Origin: Paenibacillus herberti
Lineage (GTDB): Bacteria > Bacillota > Bacilli > Paenibacillales > Paenibacillaceae
NCBI RefSeq assembly: GCF_002233675.1
Contig: NZ_NMUQ01000004.1
Location: 242,054 to 306,053 of the forward strand
Reading direction: 5' to 3'
Length of the DNA stretch: 64,000 nt
The position numbers were made by a program, and so were the translations under genes. Below, piece by piece: positions 17,593 through 25,534 of this stretch. Every line of letters starts with the position of its first letter. Positions within the stretch are counted from its first letter, which is position 1. Below the pieces are notes generated by a model. It saw only the letters and a program-made list of their open reading frames with translations. It did no database searches and was not told where the DNA came from.

Positions 17593-17765
17593 GGAGAGAT
17601 TATAACATCCACTACTAATTCTGCACAGCCTTGTTCGTTGAATACTGCGATATGATGCGATCTAGAGAGATAACGCGAGATTATGCATCTTTATTCATAG
17701 AGTACATTTACAAAACATAGCCTAACACCTCCCGCTAACGTGAAGTAGCTGCGTGAGCAGACAGC
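17593..17765. other. Gene-free spacer
   Basis: Between the peptidase promoter region and the arginase terminator. No gene or additional signal seen. Confidence 0.4.
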
Positions 17766-17801
17766 AAAAAACCGGGAAGTTAACACGTAGATTCCCGGTT
17801 T
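17766..17801 (-). terminator. Terminator of the arginase gene
   Basis: AAACCGGGAA pairs with TTCCCGGTTT over a 13-base loop. On the minus strand a run of T follows. It lies about 90 bases after the arginase stop. Confidence 0.85.
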
Positions 17802-17810
17802 GCACATGTT

Positions 17811-17889
17811 GTGTGTTGATTATTAGATTGTTGATTAAGTTGATTGAGTTAATTAAGTTGATTATTAAGTTGATGAATGATTAAGTTAG
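17811..17889. repeat. Low-complexity TTGATTAAG-type tract
   Basis: Imperfect repeats of GTTGATTA/AAGTTGATT fill the stretch between the arginase stop and its terminator. It is very AT-rich relative to the flanks. Confidence 0.7.
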
Positions 17890-17890
17890 A

Positions 17891-18832
17891 TTACAAGATT
17901 CGTTTGCCAAGCAGCGATGCGGCTAGCTCCACGGCCAGCCGAGCCGTGCGCCGGTTCTGATCCAGTAAAGGATTGACTTCGACGAGCTCCATCGAGGTGA
18001 CAAGCCCCGTTTCTGCCAACAGCTCCATTGCATAGTGTGCTTCGCGGTAGTTGAGCCCTCCAGGTACAGGAGTGCCTACGCCGCAGGCTTCTAGCGGATC
18101 GAGGCAGTCGAGGTCGAAGCTGACGTGAACGCCGTCCGTACCGCGTCCGGCAATCGCAATCGCCTGTTCCATGACGGCATGGATGCCCATTCGGTCAATT
18201 TCATGCATCGTGAAACAAGTGATTCCTTCTGCGCGGATGTACTCCTGCTCTCCCAGATCCAGTTCGCGGGCGCCGATGATGACAACATTTTCTTTGCGGA
18301 TATACGGTCCTGAGCCAGCGATATCTTTTAGCGTAAAAGAACCCCGTCCAACAGCAGCAGCAAGCGACATTCCGTGAATATTCCCCGACGGAGTCGTTTC
18401 CTCCGTGTTGAGGTCGCCATGCGCGTCGAACCAGATCAAGCCGAGGTTCCCGTAATGTCCGGTCAGGCCGGCCAGCGTGCCGATTGCGATGCTATGGTCG
18501 CCACCCATGATGAGCGGAAAAAGACCTGCTCCCACCGTACGGTAAACCTGCTCGCCGAGCAAACTTGCCATCTCTTTTACTTCTTGAAGATATTTCATCT
18601 TCGCCATTGCCGGAGCTGGCTCAGCCGCCAGTCTCGGTACATCAACGACGGTCTCTCCAGCGAGCTCAAGGCCCATGTTTTTCAGCTGGCGTTTCATGCC
18701 AGCTTCGATGATGCTTTCCGGGCCGAGCTCGGCTCCGGCCCTTCCTCCGCCCAACCAGAATGGTGCATGGATGAGTTGAATTTTTTTGGCGGCGTCTGGA
18801 CGGCTCGTATATGATTCGGCTTGACTGAACAT
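17891..18832 (-). CDS. rocF: Arginase
   Basis: 313 aa, normal for bacterial arginase. The three manganese-binding signatures are present: GGDHS (about residue 112), WFDAHGDLNT (about 138-147, with the substrate-contacting NIHGM after it) and SFDLDCLDP (about 243-251). It hydrolyses arginine to ornithine and urea, the first step of the arginase route in the cytosol. AAAGGGG lies upstream of the ATG. Ornithine aminotransferase, the next enzyme, is encoded upstream on the same strand but separated by the 51-bp repeat array, so co-transcription would run through that array. Confidence 0.95.
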   Translation of the reverse strand: MFSQAESYTSRPDAAKKIQLIHAPFWLGGGRAGAELGPESIIEAGMKRQLKNMGLELAGETVVDVPRLAAEPAPAMAKMKYLQEVKEMASLLGEQVYRTVGAGLFPLIMGGDHSIAIGTLAGLTGHYGNLGLIWFDAHGDLNTEETTPSGNIHGMSLAAAVGRGSFTLKDIAGSGPYIRKENVVIIGARELDLGEQEYIRAEGITCFTMHEIDRMGIHAVMEQAIAIAGRGTDGVHVSFDLDCLDPLEACGVGTPVPGGLNYREAHYAMELLAETGLVTSMELVEVNPLLDQNRRTARLAVELAASLLGKRIL

Positions 18833-18998
18833 AGCGGATTACCCCTTTATCAGTTGAATTAGGCTTATACTCGATTCGATCTAACCTAAACAAGCGGGAT
18901 TCCATTCCTATATGCAAAAGGGAGCTCTAGGTCCCGTACTGCACGGTACTATAGGCGCGGTGACTGACTGAGCTGCTTGCTGACGCGCAAAGTTCACG

Positions 18999-19695
18999 TT
19001 TCAAAAAACTACTTGAGCGACTCACTTCCAACTAAAATCCGCTTTTCAAGTAACTCAAACTACTTGAGCGACCCACTTCCAACTAAAATCCGCTTTTCAA
19101 GTAACTCAAACTACTTGAGCGACTCATTTCCGACCAAATTCAGCATTTCAAGTAACTCAAACTACTTGAACGACCCACTTCCAGTCAAAATTCGCATTTC
19201 AAGTAGCCAAAGCTACTTGAACGCTGGACTTCCAACTAAAATCCACTTTTCAAGTAGCTCAAACTACTTGAGCGACTCATTTCCGACCAAATTCAGCATT
19301 TCAAGTAACTCAAACTACTTGAACGACCCACTTCCAACTAAAATCCGCTTTTCAAGTAACTCAAACTACTTGAGCGACTCATTTCCGACCAAATTCAGCA
19401 TTTCAAGTAACTCAAACTACTTGAACGACCCACTTCCAGCCAAATTCCGCATTTCAAGTAGCCAAAGCTACTTGAGCGACTCACTTCCAACTAAAATCCG
19501 CTTTTCAAGTAGCTCAAACTACTTGAGCGACTCGTTGCCGACCAAATTCAGCATTTCAAGTAACTCAAACTACTTGAGCGACTCACTTCCAACTAAAATC
19601 CGCTTTTCAAGTAACTCAAACTACTTAAACGACCCACTTCCAGCCAAATTCCGCAGTTCAAGTAGCCAAAGCTACTTGAACGCTGCACTTCCGCT
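18999..19695. repeat. Array 1 of 51-bp units with CAAGTAG/CTACTTG inverted-repeat core
   Basis: About 14 head-to-tail units of 51 bp between rocD and rocF. Each contains a hairpin arm pair CAAGTA(G)(C) ... (G)(C)TACTTG with a 4-8 base loop. Stem length varies between units from 6 to 8 bp, and both arms can change together (for example CAAGTAGC/GCTACTTG). The spacer (CGACTCACTTCCAACTAA... type) comes in at least three versions. Because 51 is divisible by three, one frame stays open through the array. Substitutions fall freely on all codon positions and no ribosome site exists, so coding is unlikely. Confidence 0.9.
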
Positions 19696-19699
19696 CATG

Positions 19700-20905
19700 C
19701 TACTCGCTTGCCGCTTCGCCGACTAATACAAGGCGAAGGCGCTCCAGCGCCCAATCCAGCTCTTCCTCCGTAATGGTCAGGGGCGGCGCGAGGCGAATTG
19801 TATTTTCATGCGTTTCCTTGCACAGCAGGCCAAGCTGCATCAGTTGCTCGCAATAAGGACGCGCCGGACCGTGCAGCTCCACTCCGATGAACAAACCGCT
19901 GCCACGAATTTCTTTGACGATTGGACTGTCCATCTCCCGCAAACGCTGCATCGTGAGCTCACCAAGTCGCAGCGATCGGCCTGCAAGATCCTCCTGCTCC
20001 AACACATCCAGAGCGGCCGAAGCGACCGCACAGGCAAGCGGATTGCCGCCGAAGGTGGAGCCGTGAGAGCCAGGCTCGAATAGTCCGAGCACCTCTTCGT
20101 CAGCGGCCACTGCGGAGATCGGCAAAATACCGCCTCCAAGAGCTTTGCCCATCACATACAAATCTGGTGTGACATTCTCGCGATCACAAGCGAAAGGTTT
20201 GCCAGTTCTGCCGAATCCGGTCTGAATCTCATCAGCGATGAACAGTACATGATGCCTATCGCATAACTCTCGTATTCCGCGAAGATAACCTTCCGGTGGG
20301 AGCACAATGCCTGCTTCACCCTGGATCGGCTCGACTAACACGGCTGCAGTGCGGTCGCTTATCGCTGCTTCCATCGCCTCCAAGTCGCCATACGGCACCA
20401 TGATGAAGCCAGGTAGAAACGGTCCGAACCCGCTGCGGTATTCCTCATGTGAGGAAAAAGAAGTAATCGCCAAAGTGCGGCCATGGAAATTACCGCTGCA
20501 GACGATAATTTCCGCTTCATTATCTGGCACACCCTTCACCCGATAACCCCAGCGCCGCGCTGCTTTGAGAGCGGTTTCAACTGCTTCGGCACCAGTATTC
20601 ATGGCGATGATTTTACTTTTGCCCGTGTAAGCAGCCAGCTTTTCGTAAAATTCTCCTGCCGCAGTACTATGGAAAGCCCGGGAGGTCAGAGTTACGCGAT
20701 CAGCCTGGTTCTTGAGTGCAGCGATGAGCGCCGGATGCCGATGCCCGTGGTTAAGCGCCGAATAAGCGCTGAGAAAGTCCATATACTTTTTTCCTTCTGG
20801 ACTTTTAACCCACACTCCCTCAGCTTCCTCAATAACAACTGGCAAAGGATGATAATTATGCGCTGCGTACTTATCGGAGATTTCAATCGTATGTGCTGAG
20901 TTCAT
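19700..20905 (-). CDS. rocD: Ornithine aminotransferase
   Basis: 401 aa from the ATG at 20905, chosen because GAGAGG lies 5 bases before it and the family start ([20 protein letters not shown]) follows. PLP-enzyme features are [19 protein letters not shown], the Asp in [15 protein letters not shown], the Schiff-base Lys in [11 protein letters not shown] and the phosphate-contacting [10 protein letters not shown]. It converts ornithine and 2-oxoglutarate to glutamate semialdehyde and glutamate, following arginase. Divergent from the GntR/FCD gene, with operator-like sites overlapping its promoter region. Confidence 0.95.
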   Translation of the reverse strand: MNSAHTIEISDKYAAHNYHPLPVVIEEAEGVWVKSPEGKKYMDFLSAYSALNHGHRHPALIAALKNQADRVTLTSRAFHSTAAGEFYEKLAAYTGKSKIIAMNTGAEAVETALKAARRWGYRVKGVPDNEAEIIVCSGNFHGRTLAITSFSSHEEYRSGFGPFLPGFIMVPYGDLEAMEAAISDRTAAVLVEPIQGEAGIVLPPEGYLRGIRELCDRHHVLFIADEIQTGFGRTGKPFACDRENVTPDLYVMGKALGGGILPISAVAADEEVLGLFEPGSHGSTFGGNPLACAVASAALDVLEQEDLAGRSLRLGELTMQRLREMDSPIVKEIRGSGLFIGVELHGPARPYCEQLMQLGLLCKETHENTIRLAPPLTITEEELDWALERLRLVLVGEAASE

Positions 20906-20930
20906 AAAACCTCTCCCGTCTGCATAATTA

Positions 20931-20960
20931 TGAATATTGTATTCTGTATACAAAATATTC
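20931..20960 (-). promoter_or_regulatory. Operator-like site in the rocD promoter region
   Basis: GAATATT ... AATATTC arms (20932-20938 and 20954-20960) flank a TGTATACA core. Candidate promoter elements on the minus strand (TTGTAT and CATAAT/ATAATT) overlap it. It lies 26-55 bases before the rocD ATG, a typical repressor or co-activator position. Confidence 0.55.
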
Positions 20961-20962
20961 GG

Positions 20963-20995
20963 TTAAAAAACCTGGATTCATCGAGCATCCAGGCG
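20963..20995 (-). terminator. Intrinsic terminator-like hairpin upstream of rocD
   Basis: CCTGGAT pairs with ATCCAGG over a 9-base loop. On the minus strand it is followed by TTTTTT, just ahead of the operator and promoter of rocD. No minus-strand gene lies upstream, so it either insulates rocD from read-through or attenuates a longer leader transcript. Confidence 0.6.
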
Positions 20996-21143
20996 GATCT
21001 CTGTATTGTAATTGTAAGTCAGCTTCTTGCTGCTCTATCCTATTCGCCAAGCTGGAGGATGATTCCTTCCAGCCCATCCCAAATGTGGAAAGCTCCAAAT
21101 GTGAAAGCCGGGTGCCTGCAGTTTTGTTATTTTTCTTCGGAAA

Positions 21144-21160
21144 TTTGTATACAATATTCA
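21144..21160. promoter_or_regulatory. Operator-like site between rocD and gntR
   Basis: TTTGTATACAATATTCA shares its last 15 bases exactly with the site upstream of the peptidase gene (17559-17573), apart from the first base. Confidence 0.55.
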
Positions 21161-21338
21161 CATTGCCTCAAAAAAAATGTACTTGTGGCAGTAATCATAA
21201 CACAAAGCATTTCCCTCGACAACGAATATTCTGACTCTTCCGAAATTGGACGGCTACAACCCGTCTTTCTTCCATATTTCGGTCATTTAATTACTTGATG
21301 AAGCCGTAGCACGGTGATATGATGGCGGTAGATAAGAT

Positions 21339-21370
21339 GTATACAGAATATTGCATATCCATGCAATATT
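21339..21370. promoter_or_regulatory. Operator-like site upstream of gntR
   Basis: TGTATACAGAATATTGCA is followed by a perfect 10-bp inverted repeat AATATTGCAT/ATGCAATATT with a 4-base spacer (21347-21370), 49 bases before the gntR start. The position suggests autoregulation. Confidence 0.6.
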
Positions 21371-21418
21371 GGGCTAACGGGCAAGTTAACAGAAATAAAG
21401 CGGTAAAGGAGTCTTGGC

Positions 21419-22060
21419 ATGCAGCTCAAATACCAATCCTTAAAAGATCATGTTTATGAATATATTGCTCAGCGCATTCAGAGTGGACGCCTGCAGCCAG
21501 GCTCCAAAATTAACGAAGCAGAAATATGCAAAAAGCTCGAGATTAGCCGCACCCCCACACGGGAGGCTCTGTTCCAGCTTTCGTCGGATAATTTACTCGA
21601 TTACCTGCCGCGGCGCGGCTTCACGGTAAAAGCGTTTGACAGCAAGAAAAAAGAAGATTACTCTCTCTTGCTCGGCACGCTTGATGCACTCGCCGCGACA
21701 CTGTCTTGCGACTTGCTGGAAGAGCGCGATTTCAAAAAATTGGAGCGTTTAGTCGATATGATTGAAGAGGATATCGAAGCTCACGAATTTACTGATTATT
21801 ACGCGCATCAGTCGGAATTTCATGAATATTACCAGAACAAATGCGGCAACACGCCGCTCATCGATACGCTTAACTCGCTCAAAAACGGCTTCATGCGCCA
21901 GAGCTATGCCAGCGATGACAAGGAGAAGCTTGCGACTTTGCTGAGGCAGGTCAATAGCGAACATCGCCTTATTGCAGAGCTTTTTCGGGAGAGGGACAAG
22001 GAACGTTTGGAGCAGGCGATCCGGCATCATTGGCGAATTATCGATTTTGATATGATTTGA
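21419..22060 (+). CDS. GntR-family transcriptional regulator (FCD-type)
   Basis: 213 aa. Residues ~5-72 form the winged HTH with SGRLQPGSKINEAEICKKLE, SRTPTREALFQL and LPRRGFTVKAF, diagnostic of GntR. The C-terminal all-helical half contains the FCD-type pattern (DYYAHQSEFHEYYQNKCGN, HRLIAELFRERDKERLEQAI, RHHW) whose His/Asp residues often bind a metal and an organic acid. AAAGGAG is 7 bases before the ATG. Divergent from rocD. Four similar palindromes at rocD, gntR and the peptidase gene make it the likely local regulator; ligand unknown. Confidence 0.9.
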   Translation: MQLKYQSLKDHVYEYIAQRIQSGRLQPGSKINEAEICKKLEISRTPTREALFQLSSDNLLDYLPRRGFTVKAFDSKKKEDYSLLLGTLDALAATLSCDLLEERDFKKLERLVDMIEEDIEAHEFTDYYAHQSEFHEYYQNKCGNTPLIDTLNSLKNGFMRQSYASDDKEKLATLLRQVNSEHRLIAELFRERDKERLEQAIRHHWRIIDFDMI

Positions 22061-22091
22061 ACCCAAATCGTAATCCGTAATGAGGGATCCT

Positions 22092-22583
22092 ATGGAGGAA
22101 ATCTGGCATCGACATCTTGGTGTGTACGGCATCTGTATTCATGAGGGAAAAATCTTATTAGTTCATAAGCAAGGCGGTCCCTACACGAACCGTTACGACC
22201 TGCCAGGTGGAACCGTTGAGACCAATGAGCCCTTGGCCCACGCGCTTCACAGAGAGTTCAAAGAAGAAACAGGGACCGGGATCAACATTATCCGAAATCT
22301 CGGTACTCTCGATTATGTCATTCCCTATGAGTTAGCAAAGCGCGGGACAACGCATATTCATCACATTGCCATCTACTACGAAGTGCAGTATGTAGATGGC
22401 GAAGTCGGAAGTTGCATGGATATGCAAAACAACGATTCCGTTGGAGCAGAATGGATCGATGTTAACCTCTTATCCTCTGATAATAGTTCCCCGCTAGTCA
22501 TGCAAGCGCTGAGTTGGCTGAAAGACAACAATGATCCTACTGTTGAACTAACAAGGCTGGATCATTGGACGGTTAAATCCTAA
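22092..22583 (+). CDS. NUDIX hydrolase
   Basis: 163 aa from ATG 22092, chosen because GAGGG precedes it; ATG 22080 is in frame but has no ribosome site. The Nudix box GGTVETNE...REFKEETGTG (about residues 42-64) fits GX5EX7REUXEEXGU. It coordinates Mg2+ to hydrolyse a nucleoside diphosphate linked to another group; the substrate cannot be told. It follows gntR by 31 bases and probably shares its transcript. Confidence 0.88.
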   Translation: MEEIWHRHLGVYGICIHEGKILLVHKQGGPYTNRYDLPGGTVETNEPLAHALHREFKEETGTGINIIRNLGTLDYVIPYELAKRGTTHIHHIAIYYEVQYVDGEVGSCMDMQNNDSVGAEWIDVNLLSSDNSSPLVMQALSWLKDNNDPTVELTRLDHWTVKS

Positions 22584-22585
22584 TC

Positions 22586-22629
22586 AAAAAAGACAGCGGG
22601 GGTCGAAAATCTCGATCCGCTGTCTTTTT
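22586..22629. terminator. Bidirectional terminator between NUDIX and hemolysin III genes
   Basis: AAAGACAGCGG/CCGCTGTCTTT stem with A-run and T-run on either side. It serves the two convergent genes. Confidence 0.9.
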
Positions 22630-22649
22630 GTATACAATCCCGAATGTCC

Positions 22650-23291
22650 CTAAGGAAGAACATACAGCAATATCGTAAAGAAATGCAAAACCGAGCCTGC
22701 GAGCACGAATAGATGCCAAACGGCATGATGGTAAGGGAAGCTGCGCCACATGTAAAAGATCGTTCCAAACGTGTAGCTCAAACCTCCAGCAATCAGTAAG
22801 GTCACGCCGGTCGGCGCAAGGCTTTCGGTGAGGGGGCCCCAGGCAAACACAACCATCCAACCCATCAGAATGTACAAGATCGTCGAGGTGAACAGGAATC
22901 GTTTGACGAAAAAGGACTTGAACACTACACCTGCGATGGCCAGTCCCCAGACGATGCCAAACAGCGTCCAGCCCAGCTTGCCGCCGATCGTGTGAAGCAT
23001 TAGCGGTGTGTACGTCCCGGCGATGAACACATAGATGAACGAATGATCAAGCACCTCAAAAAAGTCCTTAACCTTGCCTTCCCTAAAGCTGTGTACAAGC
23101 GTGGATGCGGTATACAGCAGCAGCATCGCCGTCCCGTAAATGGTGAAGCTGACGACATGCATCGCTGTCCCTTTCCATGAAGCGAACACAATCAGCAGCA
23201 CTAGTGCTGCAATGCTGAGAGCTGTGCCGATGCCATGCGTGATCGCATTGGCAACCTCTTCCCTGCGGGAGTATGTGTGCGTGTTAGCCAT
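22650..23291 (-). CDS. Hemolysin III / PAQR family membrane protein
   Basis: 213 aa from ATG 23291, decided by AAGGAGGAGGG 4-7 bases upstream; a further in-frame ATG upstream has no such site. Seven membrane helices. The PAQR metal-site residues appear in EEVANAITHGIG, STLVHSF, FEVLDHSFIYVFIAGTYTP and SFPYHHAVWHLFVLAGS. Bacterial members such as YplQ/YqfA affect membrane homeostasis; hemolysis is documented only for some homologues. Stand-alone gene. Confidence 0.92.
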   Translation of the reverse strand: MANTHTYSRREEVANAITHGIGTALSIAALVLLIVFASWKGTAMHVVSFTIYGTAMLLLYTASTLVHSFREGKVKDFFEVLDHSFIYVFIAGTYTPLMLHTIGGKLGWTLFGIVWGLAIAGVVFKSFFVKRFLFTSTILYILMGWMVVFAWGPLTESLAPTGVTLLIAGGLSYTFGTIFYMWRSFPYHHAVWHLFVLAGSVLHFFTILLYVLP

Positions 23292-23395
23292 AGAGCCCTC
23301 CTCCTTTCCTTCATGCTCCACAATATGAAATCGCTGTCTGGGCGGTTACTGCCTGGAGCTTCATTTGCTATAGACGATTCCCTTGTCCAAAAAGT

Positions 23396-23749
23396 CTACA
23401 CACGCTCGTTGGAATAAGCCACGCGAGAGTCTACCTCAAAAACTGCTTCGCCCGTCGCTGGGTCGTACTGATACAATGGGCGCTCGAGATCATACAGCCA
23501 GAACTTGCGGATCAGCTTCATCTCGGTACCGGAATCATCGGTATTATCGTCAGAATCATCGGAAATAAAATGGAAAAAGTTCAGTTGGTCAATGTTGGCG
23601 CCGATATATTCCGCTTCGCGGTTGCCAAGTCCACCTACAGAAATGATCCAGCCGCGACCGCCCTGCTCGACGAGCAGAGGAAGCTTGAACTCCGTTGTAT
23701 CCACGAGCACACGACCAACGACAAGTTTAATCAAAAGTCTTTCGCTCAT
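23396..23749 (-). CDS. Hypothetical protein coupled to pirin
   Basis: 117 aa, beta-rich with a conspicuous acidic patch (FISDDSDDNTDDSGTEMK) in the middle and RKFWLYDLERPLYQYDPATG after it. Its start overlaps the pirin stop by 4 bases (ATGA), so expression is coupled. No family recognised. The last residues run to 23396 without a nearby terminator. Confidence 0.65.
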   Translation of the reverse strand: MSERLLIKLVVGRVLVDTTEFKLPLLVEQGGRGWIISVGGLGNREAEYIGANIDQLNFFHFISDDSDDNTDDSGTEMKLIRKFWLYDLERPLYQYDPATGEAVFEVDSRVAYSNERV

Positions 23750-24480
23750 GATGGCTCGCCTCCACCCTGCACCGCTGCCATGTCGATCAGCAGCACTCTC
23801 GCTCCCTCTGAGCCAGCTTTAACTTCCAGTGTTGACAGTCCGTCCGCCCGCAGCGTGTCGCCGCTCTGCAGCTCACCCATACTTTGCGCCTCCAAGCTGC
23901 CGTCGATGACGAACAGGTAGATCAATCTTTCTGGGCGAGTAGGATGGGTTACTGCCGCTCCCGCATCCAGCACGGACAGATACATAGTAACATCCTGATG
24001 GATGCCCGCCGTGCCAGGTCCTGCCGCATCGCGCGATACAATCGGCAGCAGCTGCCCATGCGCGGACTTCGGATCGAAGCTGCTTGTCTCATAGGATGGT
24101 TCAAGCCGCCGTGTCTCCGGCGTGAACCAGATTTGCAACAGATGAACCGGCTCATCTGCCTCCGGATTGACCTCCGAATGTACGATACCAGTGCCTGCAG
24201 TCATGCGCTGCACGCCGCCGTAAGTTGTCACTGCGCTGTTGCCAGCACTATCTTCATGCTTCAGATGTCCGCTCAGTACGACCGAGACGATCTCCATTTC
24301 GCGATGCGGATGCGCCCCGAAACCTCTGCCTCCTGCGATCACATCTTCGTTGAACACGCATAGCGGACCGAAGCTGCGGTTCTCTTCTTCATAATAATCC
24401 CCAAAGGTGAAGCTAAGGCTGCTCTTCAGCCAGTCGTTCTCCCGGTGGAACCGTTCCTCGTTGCGACGGATCTCATACAT
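23746..24480 (-). CDS. Pirin family protein (YhhW-like)
   Basis: 244 aa, bicupin of normal length. The N-terminal cupin has the metal site HPHREME (about 57-63), GHLKHEDS and VHSEVNP (about 101-107), that is two His, a third His and a Glu. YhhW-type pirins have quercetin 2,3-dioxygenase activity in vitro; the cellular role in Firmicutes is unclear. First gene of a two-gene operon with the following hypothetical. Confidence 0.92.
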   Translation of the reverse strand: MYEIRRNEERFHRENDWLKSSLSFTFGDYYEEENRSFGPLCVFNEDVIAGGRGFGAHPHREMEIVSVVLSGHLKHEDSAGNSAVTTYGGVQRMTAGTGIVHSEVNPEADEPVHLLQIWFTPETRRLEPSYETSSFDPKSAHGQLLPIVSRDAAGPGTAGIHQDVTMYLSVLDAGAAVTHPTRPERLIYLFVIDGSLEAQSMGELQSGDTLRADGLSTLEVKAGSEGARVLLIDMAAVQGGGEPS

Positions 24481-24508
24481 GAGCGTCGCCCCCTCCGCAT
24501 TATATTTA

Positions 24509-25237
24509 CTAACCTTTTAATAGTGTACTTGAGAAATAGCTCGACTTCAACCACTCGGCCATTGCTCCGACGGTTTTGTCCAGATTGCTCAGCGAGCGCT
24601 CATCCACATAGGGCAGCTGATGGCGAAAATAATTCGTATGCCCGCCGATCACCGTCAGCCCCTGCATATGCCCTGGAGCATGGCGCGCACGGCTCCATGC
24701 CGGAACCCGTCCCGAACCGCCGCTTGCCCATCCGGCCCAGCTGCCTATTCGCGTGATGGGATCGGCTGGCTTTCCGGCCGCATTCACGGCGTAGAAATAA
24801 CCGACGGATGCCTTTAATGCGTCATCCACCGGCACCTTCGGCGAGCCGATCTGGGCTACGCGCAGCTCCTCTGGCGGAATGCCCTGACGGAGCAACATGC
24901 GGGCAGTCTGATAGGCGGCCACACCGCCACCGCTATGCCCAATAAGCAAAATCGGCCCTCCCTCATGCGAGCGCTCAATTTCGCGAAGCATCGTTTTGCT
25001 GCCGATGCGCGTTGGCAGCACCAAGCGCGTCAGATCGGAGCGAACCTCCCATATTTGGCGCCACATACTGCGAGAATAATCGCCGTAGGGGAATAGCGTT
25101 TCAAAGGAGGCTTCCGTGCCATGCAGTGCGAGGATCCGCTCCAACTGCTTTCGGCATTCAACAAAGGTGGACGGATAGGTCGCTACGCCCGCGACATGGT
25201 ACACCGTCAGCTTGGACGGCATGGTATCCCGATCCAT
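24509..25237 (-). CDS. Alpha/beta hydrolase, lipase-like
   Basis: 242 aa. Nucleophile elbow LIGHSGGG (about residues 97-104) and VYHVAGVATYPSTF at the N-terminus as the oxyanion strand. A late GGHTNYFRHQLPY may supply the His. AAGGGGGCG lies just before the ATG. Resembles class 3 lipase-like or PGAP1-like cytosolic hydrolases; substrate unknown. It ends 28 bases before the pirin start on the same strand, so it could be co-transcribed with pirin. Confidence 0.7.
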   Translation of the reverse strand: MDRDTMPSKLTVYHVAGVATYPSTFVECRKQLERILALHGTEASFETLFPYGDYSRSMWRQIWEVRSDLTRLVLPTRIGSKTMLREIERSHEGGPILLIGHSGGGVAAYQTARMLLRQGIPPEELRVAQIGSPKVPVDDALKASVGYFYAVNAAGKPADPITRIGSWAGWASGGSGRVPAWSRARHAPGHMQGLTVIGGHTNYFRHQLPYVDERSLSNLDKTVGAMAEWLKSSYFSSTLLKG

Positions 25238-25422
25238 ATCTTCGCCCCCTTTCCATTCGTAAATTGTAGCATGTTCCGATTTCAGTATGCCAATTCGGCA
25301 GTGAACCTTAAGCGCACGCCCGTTAAGGGATTTTGCCTTGCTGGATGAACATCCAGCATCAGGAACATACTTACTTTAGATACCAACCCTGAGGGCATAA
25401 GGGATTCAAATATCGCTCTAAC

Positions 25423-25449
25423 GGTTAAAGGAAACCTTTAGCGTATAAT
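25423..25449 (+). promoter_or_regulatory. Candidate promoter of the opuC operon
   Basis: A perfect TATAAT at 25444-25449. Upstream GGTTAA...CGTATA with 13 bases between also resembles a sigma-B promoter. The small palindrome TAAAGG/CCTTTA (about 25426-25439) overlaps the -35 region and could be an operator. Assignment is tentative. Confidence 0.4.
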
Positions 25450-25534
25450 TCTGTCGGCTCAAGCCGCGGTACGCAACTGTAAACTTAATTTGGTCGTAAA
25501 TCATGCCCTAGTGCAATACGGAGGTTAAGACATC

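Noticed and set aside
18999-19695. CRISPR array interpretation of the 51-bp repeats
   Set aside because: Spacers are repeated versions rather than unique sequences, the conserved part is the palindrome, and no cas genes are present.
18977-19726. 249-codon open frame through the first 51-bp array
   Set aside because: It is open only because 51 is divisible by three; there is no ribosome site and changes between units hit all codon positions.
22620-22640. TGTATACAAT at the end of the NUDIX terminator as a further GntR operator
   Set aside because: It lies at the 3' end of two convergent genes and lacks the second half seen at the other sites.
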